This document shows positions 49,526-59,979 of a stretch of 64,000 nucleotides of DNA, in pieces. The translations under genes were made by a program, and so were the position numbers. Every line of letters starts with the position of its first letter. The stretch's first letter is position 1. The notes beneath the pieces are model-generated. The model was not told the origin of the DNA, made no database searches, and saw nothing but the letters and a program-made list of their open reading frames with translations. Origin of the DNA: Polytrichum commune (Eukaryota; Streptophyta; Polytrichopsida; Polytrichales; Polytrichaceae); assembly GCA_950295325.1 (NCBI GenBank), contig OX485807.1, positions 33,758,440-33,822,439 on the forward strand, given 5' to 3'.

Positions 49526-49856
49526 AGGTGAACGCATGGGTATGGATAGTCAACATCAATAAATGGTATCAAGGAACCTACGTAGTTGTGGGTATTAGTT
49601 TTGTAATTCCAGTCAAATATTGATATTTGGTGGATATGCCAAGGTGGGAGAATCTTCGTATATCCGAGTTATTATTTGGGTTGATACCATTCTAAACCAT
49701 ATTGATGACTTTGCCTAGGCATGAAGATTTTTGCAATGGTATATAGACCCGAATGGTATAGAAATCAATAACATTGGTTTAAGAAATTGTGAAGTCCTCA
49801 TTATAGATACCCGAATGGTGAAAAAATAATTAAAAAGCATACCAGACCAACACTAG
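49526..49856. other. Intergenic, no gene recognised
   Basis: There is a short internal GATACCATTCTAAACC / ACCCGAATGGT repetition, but no gene or clear element. Confidence 0.45.
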
Positions 49857-50163
49857 TACATTGTTTTGTCTAATTAGTGTGGACCAAACTAATTCTCAAT
49901 TCCCATATTATTATTTTTATTATAATTTGAAGCAACCCACTATAATTTCGAGTGTGAAAATTTAGTGTGGATTTTTTCATCTACAAATTTGGATGAAAAT
50001 TCAAGGCAAGGCAAGCACTATAAAATAATAATAAATAACTAAATTTTAAATTCAAAAAATAAAAATAATGTTAACCAAGGCAAGTACTATAAAATTAGTG
50101 TGGGCCACACTAAATTCTAACCCACATGAATTTCCCACCAACACTAATTAGACAAAGTATTGT
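49857..50163. mobile_element. MITE with ~25-bp TIR
   Basis: TACATTGTTTTGTCTAATTA at the left pairs with TAATTAGACAAAGTATTGTA at the right. GTGTGG(A/G)CCA phrases repeat inside in both orientations. 307 bp, AT-rich, non-coding. Confidence 0.82.
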
Positions 50164-50669
50164 AGCTAGCTGCCATAGTAGGTTGGAGGGGTTGATACAT
50201 CGAGTGAGTGGGGCTATGCGTTCGCCATGTCCCCCATGGGACTCATTATTAATGCATGAGTACAACATCATGAGTCATCTCCCCCGTCAGCTAGGGACTT
50301 GTGGTTGGGCAAGGTGTATATGTTCTATGTGAGGAGTTTTGTTACAAGTTGTAGCAAAGTGTCCTTAACGCGATATTAAACATTATGGGACTTTAGGATG
50401 ATTTTGGGACTTCTGGGATGTATGTGGGGAACTCAATGGGAACTCAATGGGAACTCATTGGGAACTCATTGGGAACTCGTGGACACTTTGGATGGACCTG
50501 CCCATGCGAGACAAATACTCTTTGCTTCCAATGGGCTTTTGCATAGACTGTCACACAACAGGAGGTTTGCACCCACAGTCCTCTTCATTGAAACACCAAT
50601 TCTATGCTAGGAGGCGTCCACTCGATTGAATATTGTGCTATAAATGCCTGTAACATGCCATAACTTAAA
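50164..50669. other. 3' flank of the 50.7-61.3 kb locus
   Basis: It contains the 12-bp minisatellite at 50427-50480. No gene is recognised; the transcript end of the neighbouring locus probably lies here. Confidence 0.4.
50427..50480. repeat. 12-bp minisatellite, 4-5 units
   Basis: GGGAACTCAATG is repeated four to five times with a C/T alternation (TCAATG, TCATTG). Confidence 0.92.
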
Positions 50670-51572
50670 TTACTCTACATTTGTGCCTTGGCTTTCGCAA
50701 ATTGTGGAGTCCTGTTTGGCCATGGACTCAAAGATGTTTGGCAAGTGAGGTTTGATTTCCCGAGATTGCTCCCATGTAACTTTCTCCATGTAAGCCAAGT
50801 CCGGTATTTTGCTCCCAAGATAGGCTTTTTGCTGAGAGTCAAAGCCAATGTGTTCTACCGCTAACACCAACATACAAAGGCGGTGTATGCGATCGCCGAG
50901 CAAAAGAGTGCCCGTATATCTCTGTAGAGCAGTTGTCATGGTCCTCTGTAGTCCCATAAACTCGCGCGTTACGTCATGGATATGCGATGCTAAGTAGTAA
51001 AATTCGTAATCAATGTTACGCTCCCCCATTGTGGGTTCCACTGGGTCTCCTTCATCATTCTGTGGATCGGCAATATGACAGGCTTCCAACAATGGTGTGA
51101 TTGGGAGGTTCTCATCCGTGATGTCATAGACATGGTTCAACATGTCTTCTGAATCACGGCGGAGTAAGTCATCTAAATGGGGCTCGATTGCTTGAGTAGC
51201 TTCCCACATATCGTTCTCTATTAAGTGCAACTCTGGGAGACGTTGTTGGAGTGCCTCCACTTGTGGGATGGTGAGCCCTATATCGGCACTGTATACCACC
51301 AATCTCCCAAGCATGTGTGCATCCATTCCAACCAAGCGGCATCCTTTATATCTATCTAAAGCAGTGGTCATAAATGATTGTAGTTGCATGAACCGTTCCA
51401 TGCACACATCAATATCTGAAGCTAAGTTGTTAAACTCGTCGTCCATACTCCTCCTTTCCATTGGGAGGCCTAACGGGCGTTCCAGTTCAGCTGTTTGCAT
51501 TCTCGCAATGACCTCCCCGAACCCAGTTGGCTGGGGAGCTGGGGGGGAACTGGCCGGGTTGGGAGGGGCATC
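50670..51572 (-). CDS. Terminal exon: protein of two tandem ~100-aa modules, unknown function
   Basis: A 301-codon exon, phase 0 at its acceptor (GTGTCAG/GATGCC) and ending in TAG at 50670. After a Pro-rich start it has two diverged copies of one module. Copy 1 runs from MDDEFNNLASDIDVCMERFM to AIEPHLDDLL; copy 2 from IDYEFYYLASHIHDVTREFM to EIKPHLPNIF. Both hold FM.LQ..MTTAL.RY.G, a helical pattern with conserved spacing. I do not recognise the family. It follows the other exons of the locus on the same strand in the same phase, so it is probably the C terminus of that protein; a separate gene is possible. Confidence 0.6.
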   Translation of the reverse strand, partial: DAPPNPASSPPAPQPTGFGEVIARMQTAELERPLGLPMERRSMDDEFNNLASDIDVCMERFMQLQSFMTTALDRYKGCRLVGMDAHMLGRLVVYSADIGLTIPQVEALQQRLPELHLIENDMWEATQAIEPHLDDLLRRDSEDMLNHVYDITDENLPITPLLEACHIADPQNDEGDPVEPTMGERNIDYEFYYLASHIHDVTREFMGLQRTMTTALQRYTGTLLLGDRIHRLCMLVLAVEHIGFDSQQKAYLGSKIPDLAYMEKVTWEQSREIKPHLPNIFESMAKQDSTICESQGTNVE

Positions 51573-52427
51573 CTGACACGGCATTGAATAGTACGAACAA
51601 GTGTGAATAACACTTCAACATGTGAGGTACAGATACCTATAACCGAAAACTTAAGCATTTCAACATAGCATATCTTGGAATATCAAGGAGGAGTTATTTT
51701 TTGTGCGTAGGAAAATAAGGTTCATGAATAATGACCTTTTTTTCAAAATTGATTGTGTAAAATTTCTTTGTGCGAAAGTCGGTCAAAGGCCATAACCAAC
51801 ACATAGCTTCACACATGACCGACAATATCTATGGGAAACAACTTCCCCTCCACAGTCATATTGTCCTCACGTTTTATATATATTCATAACGACTTCTAGT
51901 AAAGCCATGCGCGTTTATGAGCTACTCTACTTGTCGGTGATGGGATCGTTATCGGTTATAGGGTGTCTATACCTTAAGGGCGGATTTACATGGTGCACAC
52001 ATGGGTTGTTCCTCTGGGAGTGTGCATTCAAGACAAAGGCGCCCTACGCGTTGTGTCCAGTCACAGAAGAGTTTGGGCAGGACAAATAGGTTACATGAAG
52101 GGGCAACTTCCCATGAAGCAGTTATGCAAGACAGAACGAAAACATTCACATGGAGCTTCCGCCGTATCGTTTATGCACTACATGTTCCACCCATACATGG
52201 GGGAGTGCTCGATGATGGATTTACGAAGGACAAGCAAGAACCATACATTGGGTGCAAACAAGCATGTGGATATGGTAAGCAAAATGAGAGCATGGTTGAC
52301 ATGTGAACCGACTTGATATAAGACAATGCGTTGGGTATTGGGAGTGTCTGGCCACTTTTATATATTGAGTGTTGCACTAAATATTGTGTACACATATGAA
52401 TGCCTGCACAATTGGTCACGGGATTGT
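51573..52427. other. Intron-like gap between the last two exons of the locus
   Basis: Several short frames are open here, but none resembles the flanking exons and none is bounded by convincing splice sites in phase 0. Confidence 0.4.
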
Positions 52428-52901
52428 TTAACTTCTAGCATATTTAGGGTACAGACAAATCATCTGTCCATCACATTGATTGTGGTGTTTTGGGCCTTCC
52501 AAGGGGAGGCTAACTGTTTCCGGACCGTGCTCTGTGTGTGTCGCGAGGTCAGCCAACCCCACATGCAATAGATTGACGCCTCTTGAATTAGGACCTCTTG
52601 ACTCAATAAGCTCTATTTGATGCTCGCGGGTGGAAGGTGGTCCCAATGGTTTCATATTGAAGTCAGCACCTTGCGCGCTCAAAAGAATCGTTGGCACTGT
52701 GGTCGTGATAGGTTGTGGGTCATAAGTTTTGCCAATGCTCGCCAATCCCGCACGTAACATGTGAACACCCCTTGAGTTAGGGCCTCTTGATTCAATGAGG
52801 GAGATTTGGTGGTCGCGTGTAGAGATAGAGCGCAGGACGGGCAATGTTTCACAAGGGGATGCACAATCTTCCACTGCGGGTTCCATATTGAGATCAACAC
52901 C
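52428..52901 (-). CDS. Exon with duplicated ~60-aa motif, unknown function
   Basis: The acceptor GTGCAG/GGTGTTG at 52902 opens a phase-0 frame. It contains two copies of a motif: D(L/F)NM(E/K)P, then STR(D/E)HQI.LIESRGPNSR, then GV..L..GLA. The donor is not certain; the frame stops at 52428, and GT sites near 52480-52540 are possible. It resembles nothing I know. The upstream in-frame VYMCMG repeats come from the (CATACA)-rich minisatellite and are not counted as coding. Confidence 0.5.
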   Translation of the reverse strand, partial: GVDLNMEPAVEDCASPCETLPVLRSISTRDHQISLIESRGPNSRGVHMLRAGLASIGKTYDPQPITTTVPTILLSAQGADFNMKPLGPPSTREHQIELIESRGPNSRGVNLLHVGLADLATHTEHGPETVSLPLEGPKHHNQCDGQMICLYPKYARS

Positions 52902-52954
52902 CTGCACGGTGACAAAGTGATACGCATTTATTTGGCTTACTAATTTACATACAC

Positions 52955-53115
52955 TCGTGCATACATATACACTCATAGACACATATACACCCATACACAT
53001 ATACACATATGCACCCATACACATATACACATATACACCCATACACATATACACACACATATACAGATATACACCCATACACATATACACATATATACCC
53101 ATACATATATATGTT
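52955..53115. repeat. CATACACATATACAC minisatellite
   Basis: About ten 16-24 bp units of ACCCATACACATATACACAT type lie in an intron of the locus. Confidence 0.93.
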
Positions 53116-53344
53116 TGCAACTTATCATGATTTCATAACTCGCATATGCGGTAGCAACTGAACCAAAATTGCGTACACATGCACGTTCAAGCGAGTCTGG
53201 ATTTATACAGATTCAAGTATACTTATGCTAATGACCCTGAATTGGTAATGAAATGTGTGTTTGATATTACAATAACCTTTACACAATAACGTTGTCGAAA
53301 CAATAAATGACACTATAATAATAAATGACACAATAATAAATTAC

Positions 53345-53524
53345 CAGAGTTGATCCATCTGTCCATTGCACATGGTGCAAGTTGTTCTTCACTGGTGAAA
53401 CCTCCATTGGGTTGTGCGACTCTAAAACTTGTTTCGCCTCTATTGGACCGCGTGAGAGCCCCGAAGTGGGGCACGCAAAAGCTGATGGCGTGGAACTGGA
53501 TGGTGTGTACCCAGCAGGAGGAAG
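53345..53524 (-). CDS. Small Pro/Ser-rich exon of the 50.7-61.3 kb locus
   Basis: Sixty codons, phase 0 at both ends (TTCAG/CTTCCT and CTCTG/GTAATT). It reads LPPAGYTPSSSTPSAFACPT and continues SGLSRGPIEAKQVLE. It is probably a disordered linker between the phosphatase-like exon and the duplicated-motif exon. No domain is recognised. Confidence 0.5.
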
Positions 53525-53584
53525 CTGAAGATACCATAAAATACAATGTTACTAGACATACAATCCTACTTATTTCTTTGCTAC

Positions 53585-54355
53585 TTCTATTCGATCGATT
53601 TGCAACTTTTCTACAATTTCCGAGTCGGTTTCTTCAAGCCCGTTGGATTTCAAAACTACCACCTTGACTGCATCGTTATGCCGTACAGGTTGTTGCCCAA
53701 ACCTACGGCTGACCACAAATTCACGTGCGTCGGACATTGGTGAGTAGAACAATGATTGAAAGTAAGGAAGGAGGACCTTTGTCATGTTTGCGTCTTGCAC
53801 CCGATTGGATGTGAATGGGTTGGGAAAGATACCACACTCGTCCGGATTGCAAACAGATTTGTAAGGGCAATCGTCTACTAGAATGGTGTTGGAGGGTGCA
53901 GCTGTGATCCTTCCAGAATCGAAGGATATAGGCGGCCACCAAAACTTGTTGAGTAAACTTTTCAAAAACAAAAGAGCTTCTGGCTTCAAAGGGTTCATGA
54001 CGACATTGTTCCACATGTCCTTGAACAAGGTGCAATCCTCTTGGCCAAGTACTAATGCGGGTTTTGGGCCCCCGGCAAATAGATACTCCACCACAAGGTC
54101 TACAGTGGATTTTTTCATGGATGACCATATGCAAACATGGAACATGGAGGACATCCGCAACCAAAACACCTTGTATCCCAGTCTAGGTAGGACAACCTTG
54201 GGCCCTACCAAGGCCGGAGGTTTGTCCGGTGCTTTATCGTAAGTTATCTAAGTGGGCACAGTCACCATACCCGGGTTACGTCGGGAACAGTGGCAAAATA
54301 TGCCGTTTAAATCGAACACCACAATGAACCTTCGACTGGGTGTAGCAGCAGGCGC
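53585..54355 (-). CDS. FCP1/NIF-type (HAD-fold) phosphatase domain exon
   Basis: FCP1-homology phosphatases dephosphorylate phospho-Ser/Thr, classically on the RNA polymerase II tail. The exon is phase 0 at its acceptor (CGGCAG/GCGCCT); the proposed donor GAA/GTAGCA is weak. It reads FIVVFDLNGIFCHCS near the start, the HAD motif I position. Here the usual DxDxT(L/V) is DLNGI, as in many plant and protist FCP1-like proteins, so the second Asp is missing. Then come VFWLRMSSMFHVCIWSSMKK (motif II area, usually V.IWTS) and NTILVDDCPYKSVCNPDECG (motif III, DD). One in-frame TAG lies between motif I and motif II. It is likely catalytically weak or dead, or a pseudogene. Confidence 0.65.
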
Positions 54356-54448
54356 CTGCCGACATGAACCCACTGTGAGCTTTTGACATGTGCTACATGT
54401 AAATTAAACATAGAATGACCTCGCAAACCTAGGCATGATGGACTATAC

Positions 54449-54760
54449 CATTAAGTAGTTCATTGGGTAGTCCTCCAAACCACGTGTGGTATGGGCGAAC
54501 TCGAACGACAGGGAAAAATGGGCCACGATCAATACCTCGTACTATATTGGATTGAATTCCCATCGCTCAGAGTACCCTAGGGAAGGATCTTCGGGATACT
54601 TAGACATTAGTCTTTTAGCACACGCGATTATCATCTCCCTTGTGAAAACTTGGCAAGGTCTATTGATCTTTGGGTATGTGTCATCGTAAACAAATAGCTT
54701 ATCATAGACGACGTCTTTTGGTAGAGGCGCATCCAAAGGCGCTATCGAATGTTGTGGAGC
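54449..54760 (-). CDS. Exon N-terminal to the phosphatase domain, unknown function
   Basis: 104 codons, phase 0 at both ends (TTCAG/GCTCCA and TTAATG/GTATAG). It reads KDVVYDKLFVYDDTYPKINR and TREMIIACAKRLMSKYPEDP, then continues past one in-frame TAG to HTTRGLEDYPMNYLM. Its position suggests a domain that packs before the FCP1-like fold, but I recognise no family. Confidence 0.5.
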
Positions 54761-54876
54761 CTGAACCCAAAACTACGCGAATTTAAATAAATGGGGAGGT
54801 GAAAAGGTTGAAATAGACATATGTCAATCGAAACTAACGTGCCTTTTAACGAATGCATTGGATGGAATAAACTTAC

Positions 54877-55542
54877 TTTGACATGTGAAGGCACCACTTT
54901 TAGAAGGTCGGCAGGCCGTCTCTGATCGTCTTGGTTGTTGTGCGTCGTCCGGAAATCTTGGCAACTAACGTTGTTGAATACTGGATGGGGAGCCTTCTCG
55001 CCTTGTAGCCAACGTGTCAAATACCTCCTAACTGCTTGTGGAGCATTTATGGTGGCTTCTGGATTCGACGAGTCCAATGGGATAACATTGACAGCACTCG
55101 TCGATGTCGTCGCATGCGACTGTGGCTTTGTTTGAGGGCACTCCACGGGTGGAGTTGAAGCCTCTTCGTTGGCAACATCATCATCCACACCTTGCGGCGA
55201 TAGCTCGACAATCTCCAAAGGTGAGGGCTCAAGTGGAGGCTGTGCAGAATGTGGCACTTGGATAACTTCTTGAATGATGCCACTAATTGTAGAATTTGCC
55301 ACTTGTTTGATGCCAGTCGGCGAGAGTGCCATACGCGGCGATGGAACCTGAGCTTGCAGATGTTCTGGCGGTGACGGGGCCGTGGGTGGAGCGCGGGTGA
55401 CCACCGCTGCATCCGAAGTGTGTATGGGAACCACAATAGGCAAGGGGTTGATGTGCTCGTCGTCGATTGGGGTAAGTGACGTTTGAATAGACAAAATTGC
55501 AATCTGTGATGCATCCACTCGTTCTGGGTTGTGCAGGCAAGC
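54877..55542 (-). CDS. Pro/Ser/Thr-rich linker exon of the locus
   Basis: 222 codons in phase 0 (TTCACAG/GCTTGC to GTCAAA/GTAAGT, a strong donor). It is low-complexity and Pro-rich (PPTAPSPPEHL, PLEPSPLEIVELSP), ending with QAVRRYLTRWLQGEKAPHP. This reads as a disordered linker with one structured patch. There is no known domain. Confidence 0.55.
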
Positions 55543-56916
55543 CTGTGAATTGCAAGACATCATTAAGGACAATTGAATGCAAACTAGAAAGTACATGTGC
55601 TAGACAAAGGAATCCACTTTATTTATAATAAATGGTCGAACATATTGCATCTCCTCCCCACAAGGGAGGAGTTCCGGGTAATCAACACCCCTAACTCTAT
55701 TTATTCTACTCGTCCTAGTCCACTTTTAGCTTCAAGATGCCGCGCCATCACCAACTTGGATCAAACATCCAGGTGGAGATTCAGTCACTTGAACAGAAAA
55801 ACTTGCATACTGAAATGTTCACGGGGATCGAATACTTACACTGACCTCGGCCTTGTCGGAGGTGTCCATGGTTGTCGGTGCTGCATCCACGCAGGAGACA
55901 TTGTCGCAACCCTTGCTAGGTCCCTTAATAATCTTGCCAATTTTCGTTTCTAGCAAAGGTTACGAGCGCTAACCCTTCGCATACCGCCATGCTAATGGTT
56001 AGCTCCTCTTACCCCGGACCACATAGTTCATAGAAGGGGAACCAACCCTCCTACTTTGCTTTCGGGACTCACCCCTTAATCGGTAACCCATTTCTTTGAT
56101 GTGGACTTCCATCCATGGAAGTCCAATCCTATGTTGATCATCATGTTGCCGGAGCAACACTACAACAACCCGAACCATACTAGGCAACTATGGCCTCACA
56201 ATGGGCCAAAGCCCATGGAGGCCGTGCCGTTCGGCCTCGGGTGGGTGAGGCCACACCACCTCACCCATATAAGCCTCTAGGACTCTATGCGGGGCCCCTA
56301 CCCCACCGTCAACCAACCTCTTGTCTCTCTACCAAGAGTTGGGGCCAAGTGGACATTTTCCCTTAGCCGCTGGGCCTAGAAGCCCCCACAGCTTCAGACC
56401 ATCATAACTTCCTTGTATGATGTCTGATCATAACAACCAACCACTCCATCCTCATCTACGCTTCACGTAGATGCCGATGGACTCCTCACTTGCCCCATTC
56501 GGGCAAGTGGTGAGGAAGTTATGCCTGTTTGAACCTTGGCAGTCCCGGGAATCACTCCCAGGCACTGCTGTACCAGGGCGCTGTCCCGGGACAGCGCCCC
56601 ACTCAAATGGCCATAACTCCTAGCTCACACCTCCGATTGAGGTGTTCTTGAGCATTCTAGAATCACCACGCCATGAGCTACGCATAGCTCATGGCCTTAC
56701 CCTTGTGCCTCCTAGTGTCCGTGGGTGGGAGGCGTTCCCAACGCCCGGGGCCCTCACCCACACTAGGATCACTTGGGCCCTCTCACCAATGGCGCCACAA
56801 GTCCCGGGTGTCACTCCGGGGTCCCCCTTGTGCCCATGGTGTTTCGGGCACTCCTCATGGAGAGGTGCGCGACAGACATCCACTGCTTGCACGCCAACTG
56901 GGAGCGATGCGCCCAC
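55543..56916. other. GC-rich, hairpin-rich block in an intron of the locus
   Basis: The 56200-56880 part is clearly richer in GC than its surroundings. It is dense in short inverted repeats (GCGCTGTCCCGGGACAGCGC at 56579, CATGAGCTACGCATAGCTCATG at 56671, CTTGCCCCATTCGGGCAAG at 56490, CTACGCTTCACGTAG at 56456). No reading frame matches the flanking exons. It is probably an insertion, but I cannot name its family or find its ends. Confidence 0.5.
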
Positions 56917-57987
56917 CTGATCGTTCACCCTTTCGGGTTCGGCTGCACCGACTGCAACATCCACTGTGGGTGTTGGTGTCGGCACTTGTTGAGGGGGGGT
57001 ATTTTTTGCCAGGCCCAACGCTTCTTGGAGCAAGCCCGACAGCATGTTGGGCAGTGTGCTTCTCAAGATCCCCACAATCTTGTCTTCCAATACAGACTCC
57101 GCTATCACAGGCTCTGGAACCCGAGAACTATGTCTTTTCGTATGCCGGTCCTTGTGCTTGCCTCGCTTGGAGGCCTTGGATTTCGGGGCATTGGGCGGTG
57201 GCAGTTCTTCTTCGCTCTCAGACACAATTGACGCCGTGGAAGGCCGGGAGGTGGTTGCCACTTTGGGTGTGAGCTCAGCCGCATCACCTTCGGCCTCCTC
57301 TTGAACACGAGCCTGCTCATGTTCTCCTTGAGCCACCTCTCGTTCTTCTTGTGCTCCCTCGCAAGCCCCTTCTTGTGCGTCGTCAAGGCCCCCCTCGAGC
57401 TCCCCCTCGAGCGTTCCCTCAAACTCCTCATCACGGTCCGAGTACTCGGCATCTTGCTCTTCATTGGCATCTCCCTCGTGATCCTCGTCGCGATACTGGT
57501 CTTCGGCCGGGTCACCTTCCGCTAGAGAGGTGACATGCTCGTCCTCTTCAAATTCCAGGACCCTGCCGCGCATAGGTGAAGCGGACTGTGGTTGTGGCGA
57601 TTGTGTGTGAATGGATTCGCATTCATCCGATTGCGTATCCATATGGGCGCTTTCCCCTCTACTGGAGGCCTCCTCTGTATCATGTTCACTAGGCGCCTCT
57701 TTGTCGTCGTCGTCATCTTCGGGCTCCTCGTACTCGCCCTCGGATTCGTCTCTATCAACGTCCATGGCGTCGATGTCCAAACCGGGTGACGGATCTCGCG
57801 AGACATCCTCCAGCAACAGTGCAGGGGGTGCTTCTTGCTGAGGTTGAGGGTGGTCATCTCTGTCACCTGCAGCTTCATGGTCTTCTTGGTCATCTTGAAA
57901 GTCCACAGCCCGAACGTGATCTATCTTCTCGGGAAGCGTGTGCATGAAGCTAGAGTCCATGCACGAGAACACATGCTGTTCGTTCAT
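56917..57987 (-). CDS. Acidic low-complexity exon of the locus
   Basis: 357 codons, phase 0 at both ends (ATGCAG/ATGAAC to GATCAG/GTGGGC). The start MNEQHVFSCMDSSFMHTLPE may complete the preceding methylase-like fold. Then follows a strongly Glu/Asp-rich region (EEPEDDDDDKEAPSEHD) and a basic patch KASKRGKHKDRHTKRHSSR, a likely nuclear localisation signal. A helical stretch DKIVGILRSTLPNMLSGLLQ is near the end. Confidence 0.6.
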
Positions 57988-58065
57988 CTGCATACATGAA
58001 AAATATCAGAATAGATAAACAAGCCTGCGAATAAAAGCAAGGTTGCGGATGTTGTATGTACTCAC

Positions 58066-59454
58066 CAATGCGGCAACAATAGGCTTCAATCTGCCGAATA
58101 GATTTATCACAACTCCTCCCGAGCTTCCAAGGTTGCTGAGAAACGAGTTATAAACCTCCATTCGCAACTCGCCTCTGTTCGCTTCGTATGAAAGCTCCGA
58201 CCACTCCTTCGGGTTCACATTGTAACGCCGAGTTACAGGCGCTATCATGGGACATCGAAACTGCTTGTGGCGCGGGAGGATACTTCGGCAAGTGAGGAAG
58301 TCCACATAAAGAAGAGGGGTAGTCCTCAGCCAATCTACTTCCTTGTTGAAGGTTTGATCCTCAGTGTGACAAGGTAGATAAACTGACGGAACGTTCAGAA
58401 ACGTCCCCGGGTGCTTGCAAATCAAGGCGGAGATGAACTCTTCAGCCGCGGGGTGGTTGCGCAAATCGGACACAATCATCCAAGCGGGGATTTTCTTGAG
58501 GCCCGGGACCCAGACCGGGTCCGCAACATACTTCACCAAGGACTCGACCACCGACGATGATACTGGCTGATCGACACACCCCGGGATGAATCTAAAGTCG
58601 ATGAAGCCCCATGTAATGGTGAACTTCGAGAGCCAATCAGTGTCGACCTTGTCCTGATTAGGGATTACCAACTTCCGCTTCAGAGGATTATAATCTACAT
58701 ATCGAGTGATCACTTGTCCTTGACTCTCTTCTACCGGTGTTTGCAGCCACTCTTGCAACAAACGCAGGCATGCCGGGGTAGGGTCCAGTTTCTTGTAGTT
58801 CGGCAACCGCTTCTTATTTAACCAACCATCACCTGTAACCTGATAAAGCTTCACCCATTTGGCCTTCGTGATGCCATGGTCCCTCTTGAATTTGTCCCAA
58901 ACAGATCTATTAAGGCATTCATTGTCCTCCGAGTCCTTTCCCCAAATGCCAAGATCGTTTGGCTCATGTGCTGACAACTCTTGCAAAAGAATATTCTTCC
59001 ACTTCCTAAAATTACACCACGACTTCAAGGTCGTGACATCGTGGTTCTTTGTGGCACGGAGAGAGACTCTAGGAACCTCTTCGCCAGGCTTCACCTCGAG
59101 GATACGTCTCGCACACAGAAGATAGTCGGGCCGTGTTAGGCTTGCCATCACCCTGAAAGTTTCCATGGTCAATGGCTTACAAACATACGGCTTCTCCTCG
59201 AATGGTGTTGCCGATTTTTTCTTGTCGTGGCGGACTCGTTGTTTCTGTTGCGTGTCCAGGTATTCTTCTAAATAGGGGGAGCCTGGTTTGTCCGGGTTAA
59301 TAAGGGTCCATTTCTCGTGTCCTTGAAATACCTTCTTCCACATCCTCGAGGTCTCATCATCTGCCATGATGAGTGCCAGCTCGGCATTAAGGTCATTGTG
59401 GGTGATTCCTCTAGCAATGGCAGTAAATGAAGCCTCTATGCTTGTCGTGAAATT
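58066..59454 (-). CDS. Large exon with features of a degenerate N6/N4 DNA methylase domain
   Basis: 463 codons, phase 0 at both ends (TTGCAG/AATTTC to GCATTG/GTGAGT). No frame break. The C-terminal part reads MEVYNSFLSNLGSSGGVVIN, LFGRLKPIVAAL, continuing in the next exon as NEQHVFSCM. This has the layout of the last blocks of beta-class N6/N4 DNA methylases (G..VLD.F.G.G....AA......G.E.D). The glycine-rich AdoMet loop is worn and no DPPY/NPPW is readable, so activity is doubtful. The middle (WMIVSDLRNHPAAEEFISAL) is also compatible. The methylase link is my inference from pattern; the exon itself is well supported. Confidence 0.6.
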
Positions 59455-59510
59455 CTGCAATGGAGAAGTGTTAGAACACAAGTTGAAGTAACTATGAATG
59501 GAGGGTAGAA

Positions 59511-59832
59511 GCGAGGGAACTTCCTCTCGGCCGAGAGGAAGTTCCATGAATCCTCCCATCCCTCAATCAGGGCTCAAGGGATTGAGGGAGGCGAGGGAAC
59601 TTCCTCTCGGCCGAGTGGAAGTTCCATGAATCCTCCCATCCCTCAATCAGGGCTCAAGGGCTTGAGGGAGGCGAGGGAACTTCCTCTCGGCCGAGAGGAA
59701 GTTCCATGAATCCTCCCATCCCTCAATCAGGGCTCAAGGGCTTGAGGGAGGCGAGGGAACTTCCTCTCGGCCGAAAGGAAGTTCCCTCACCTTCCTCAAG
59801 CCCTTGAGCCTTGATTGAGGGATGGGAGAGGA
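59511..59832. repeat. 80-bp tandem array of palindromic units, closing in a ~120-bp palindrome
   Basis: GGAACTTCCTCTCGGCCGAG plus AGGAAGTTCC occurs at 59516, 59596, 59676 and 59756 with an exact 80-bp period. Between copies is a conserved spacer (CCTCCCATCCCTCAATCAGG, CTCAAGGGCTTGAGGGAGGC). After the fourth copy the spacer appears in reverse (CAAGCCCTTGAGCC, TTGAGGGATGGGAG), so about 59711-59832 is a near-perfect inverted repeat. The array sits in the first intron of the locus. Confidence 0.92.
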
Positions 59833-59979
59833 GTCTGCATGTGGGAGTGCAAAAATAAAAGTTGGAATGGGAGTGGGTGTATGAAAACTTATTCTTCATG
59901 CCTCCTTCATTTTGGGGTCTATAGTTATCCCCACAGCGTTGATCCGTTGTTTTGAGGGCCTCCCTAGTTTCACCCATAC

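Noticed and set aside
52902-53120. Minus-strand frame of repeated VYMCMG-type residues joined to the duplicated-motif exon
   Set aside because: It is only the translation of the CATACACATATACAC minisatellite; a good acceptor at 52902 separates it from the real exon.
56691-57272. A 193-codon plus-strand frame
   Set aside because: It is antisense to the acidic exon, where Glu/Asp-rich codons leave the other strand open.
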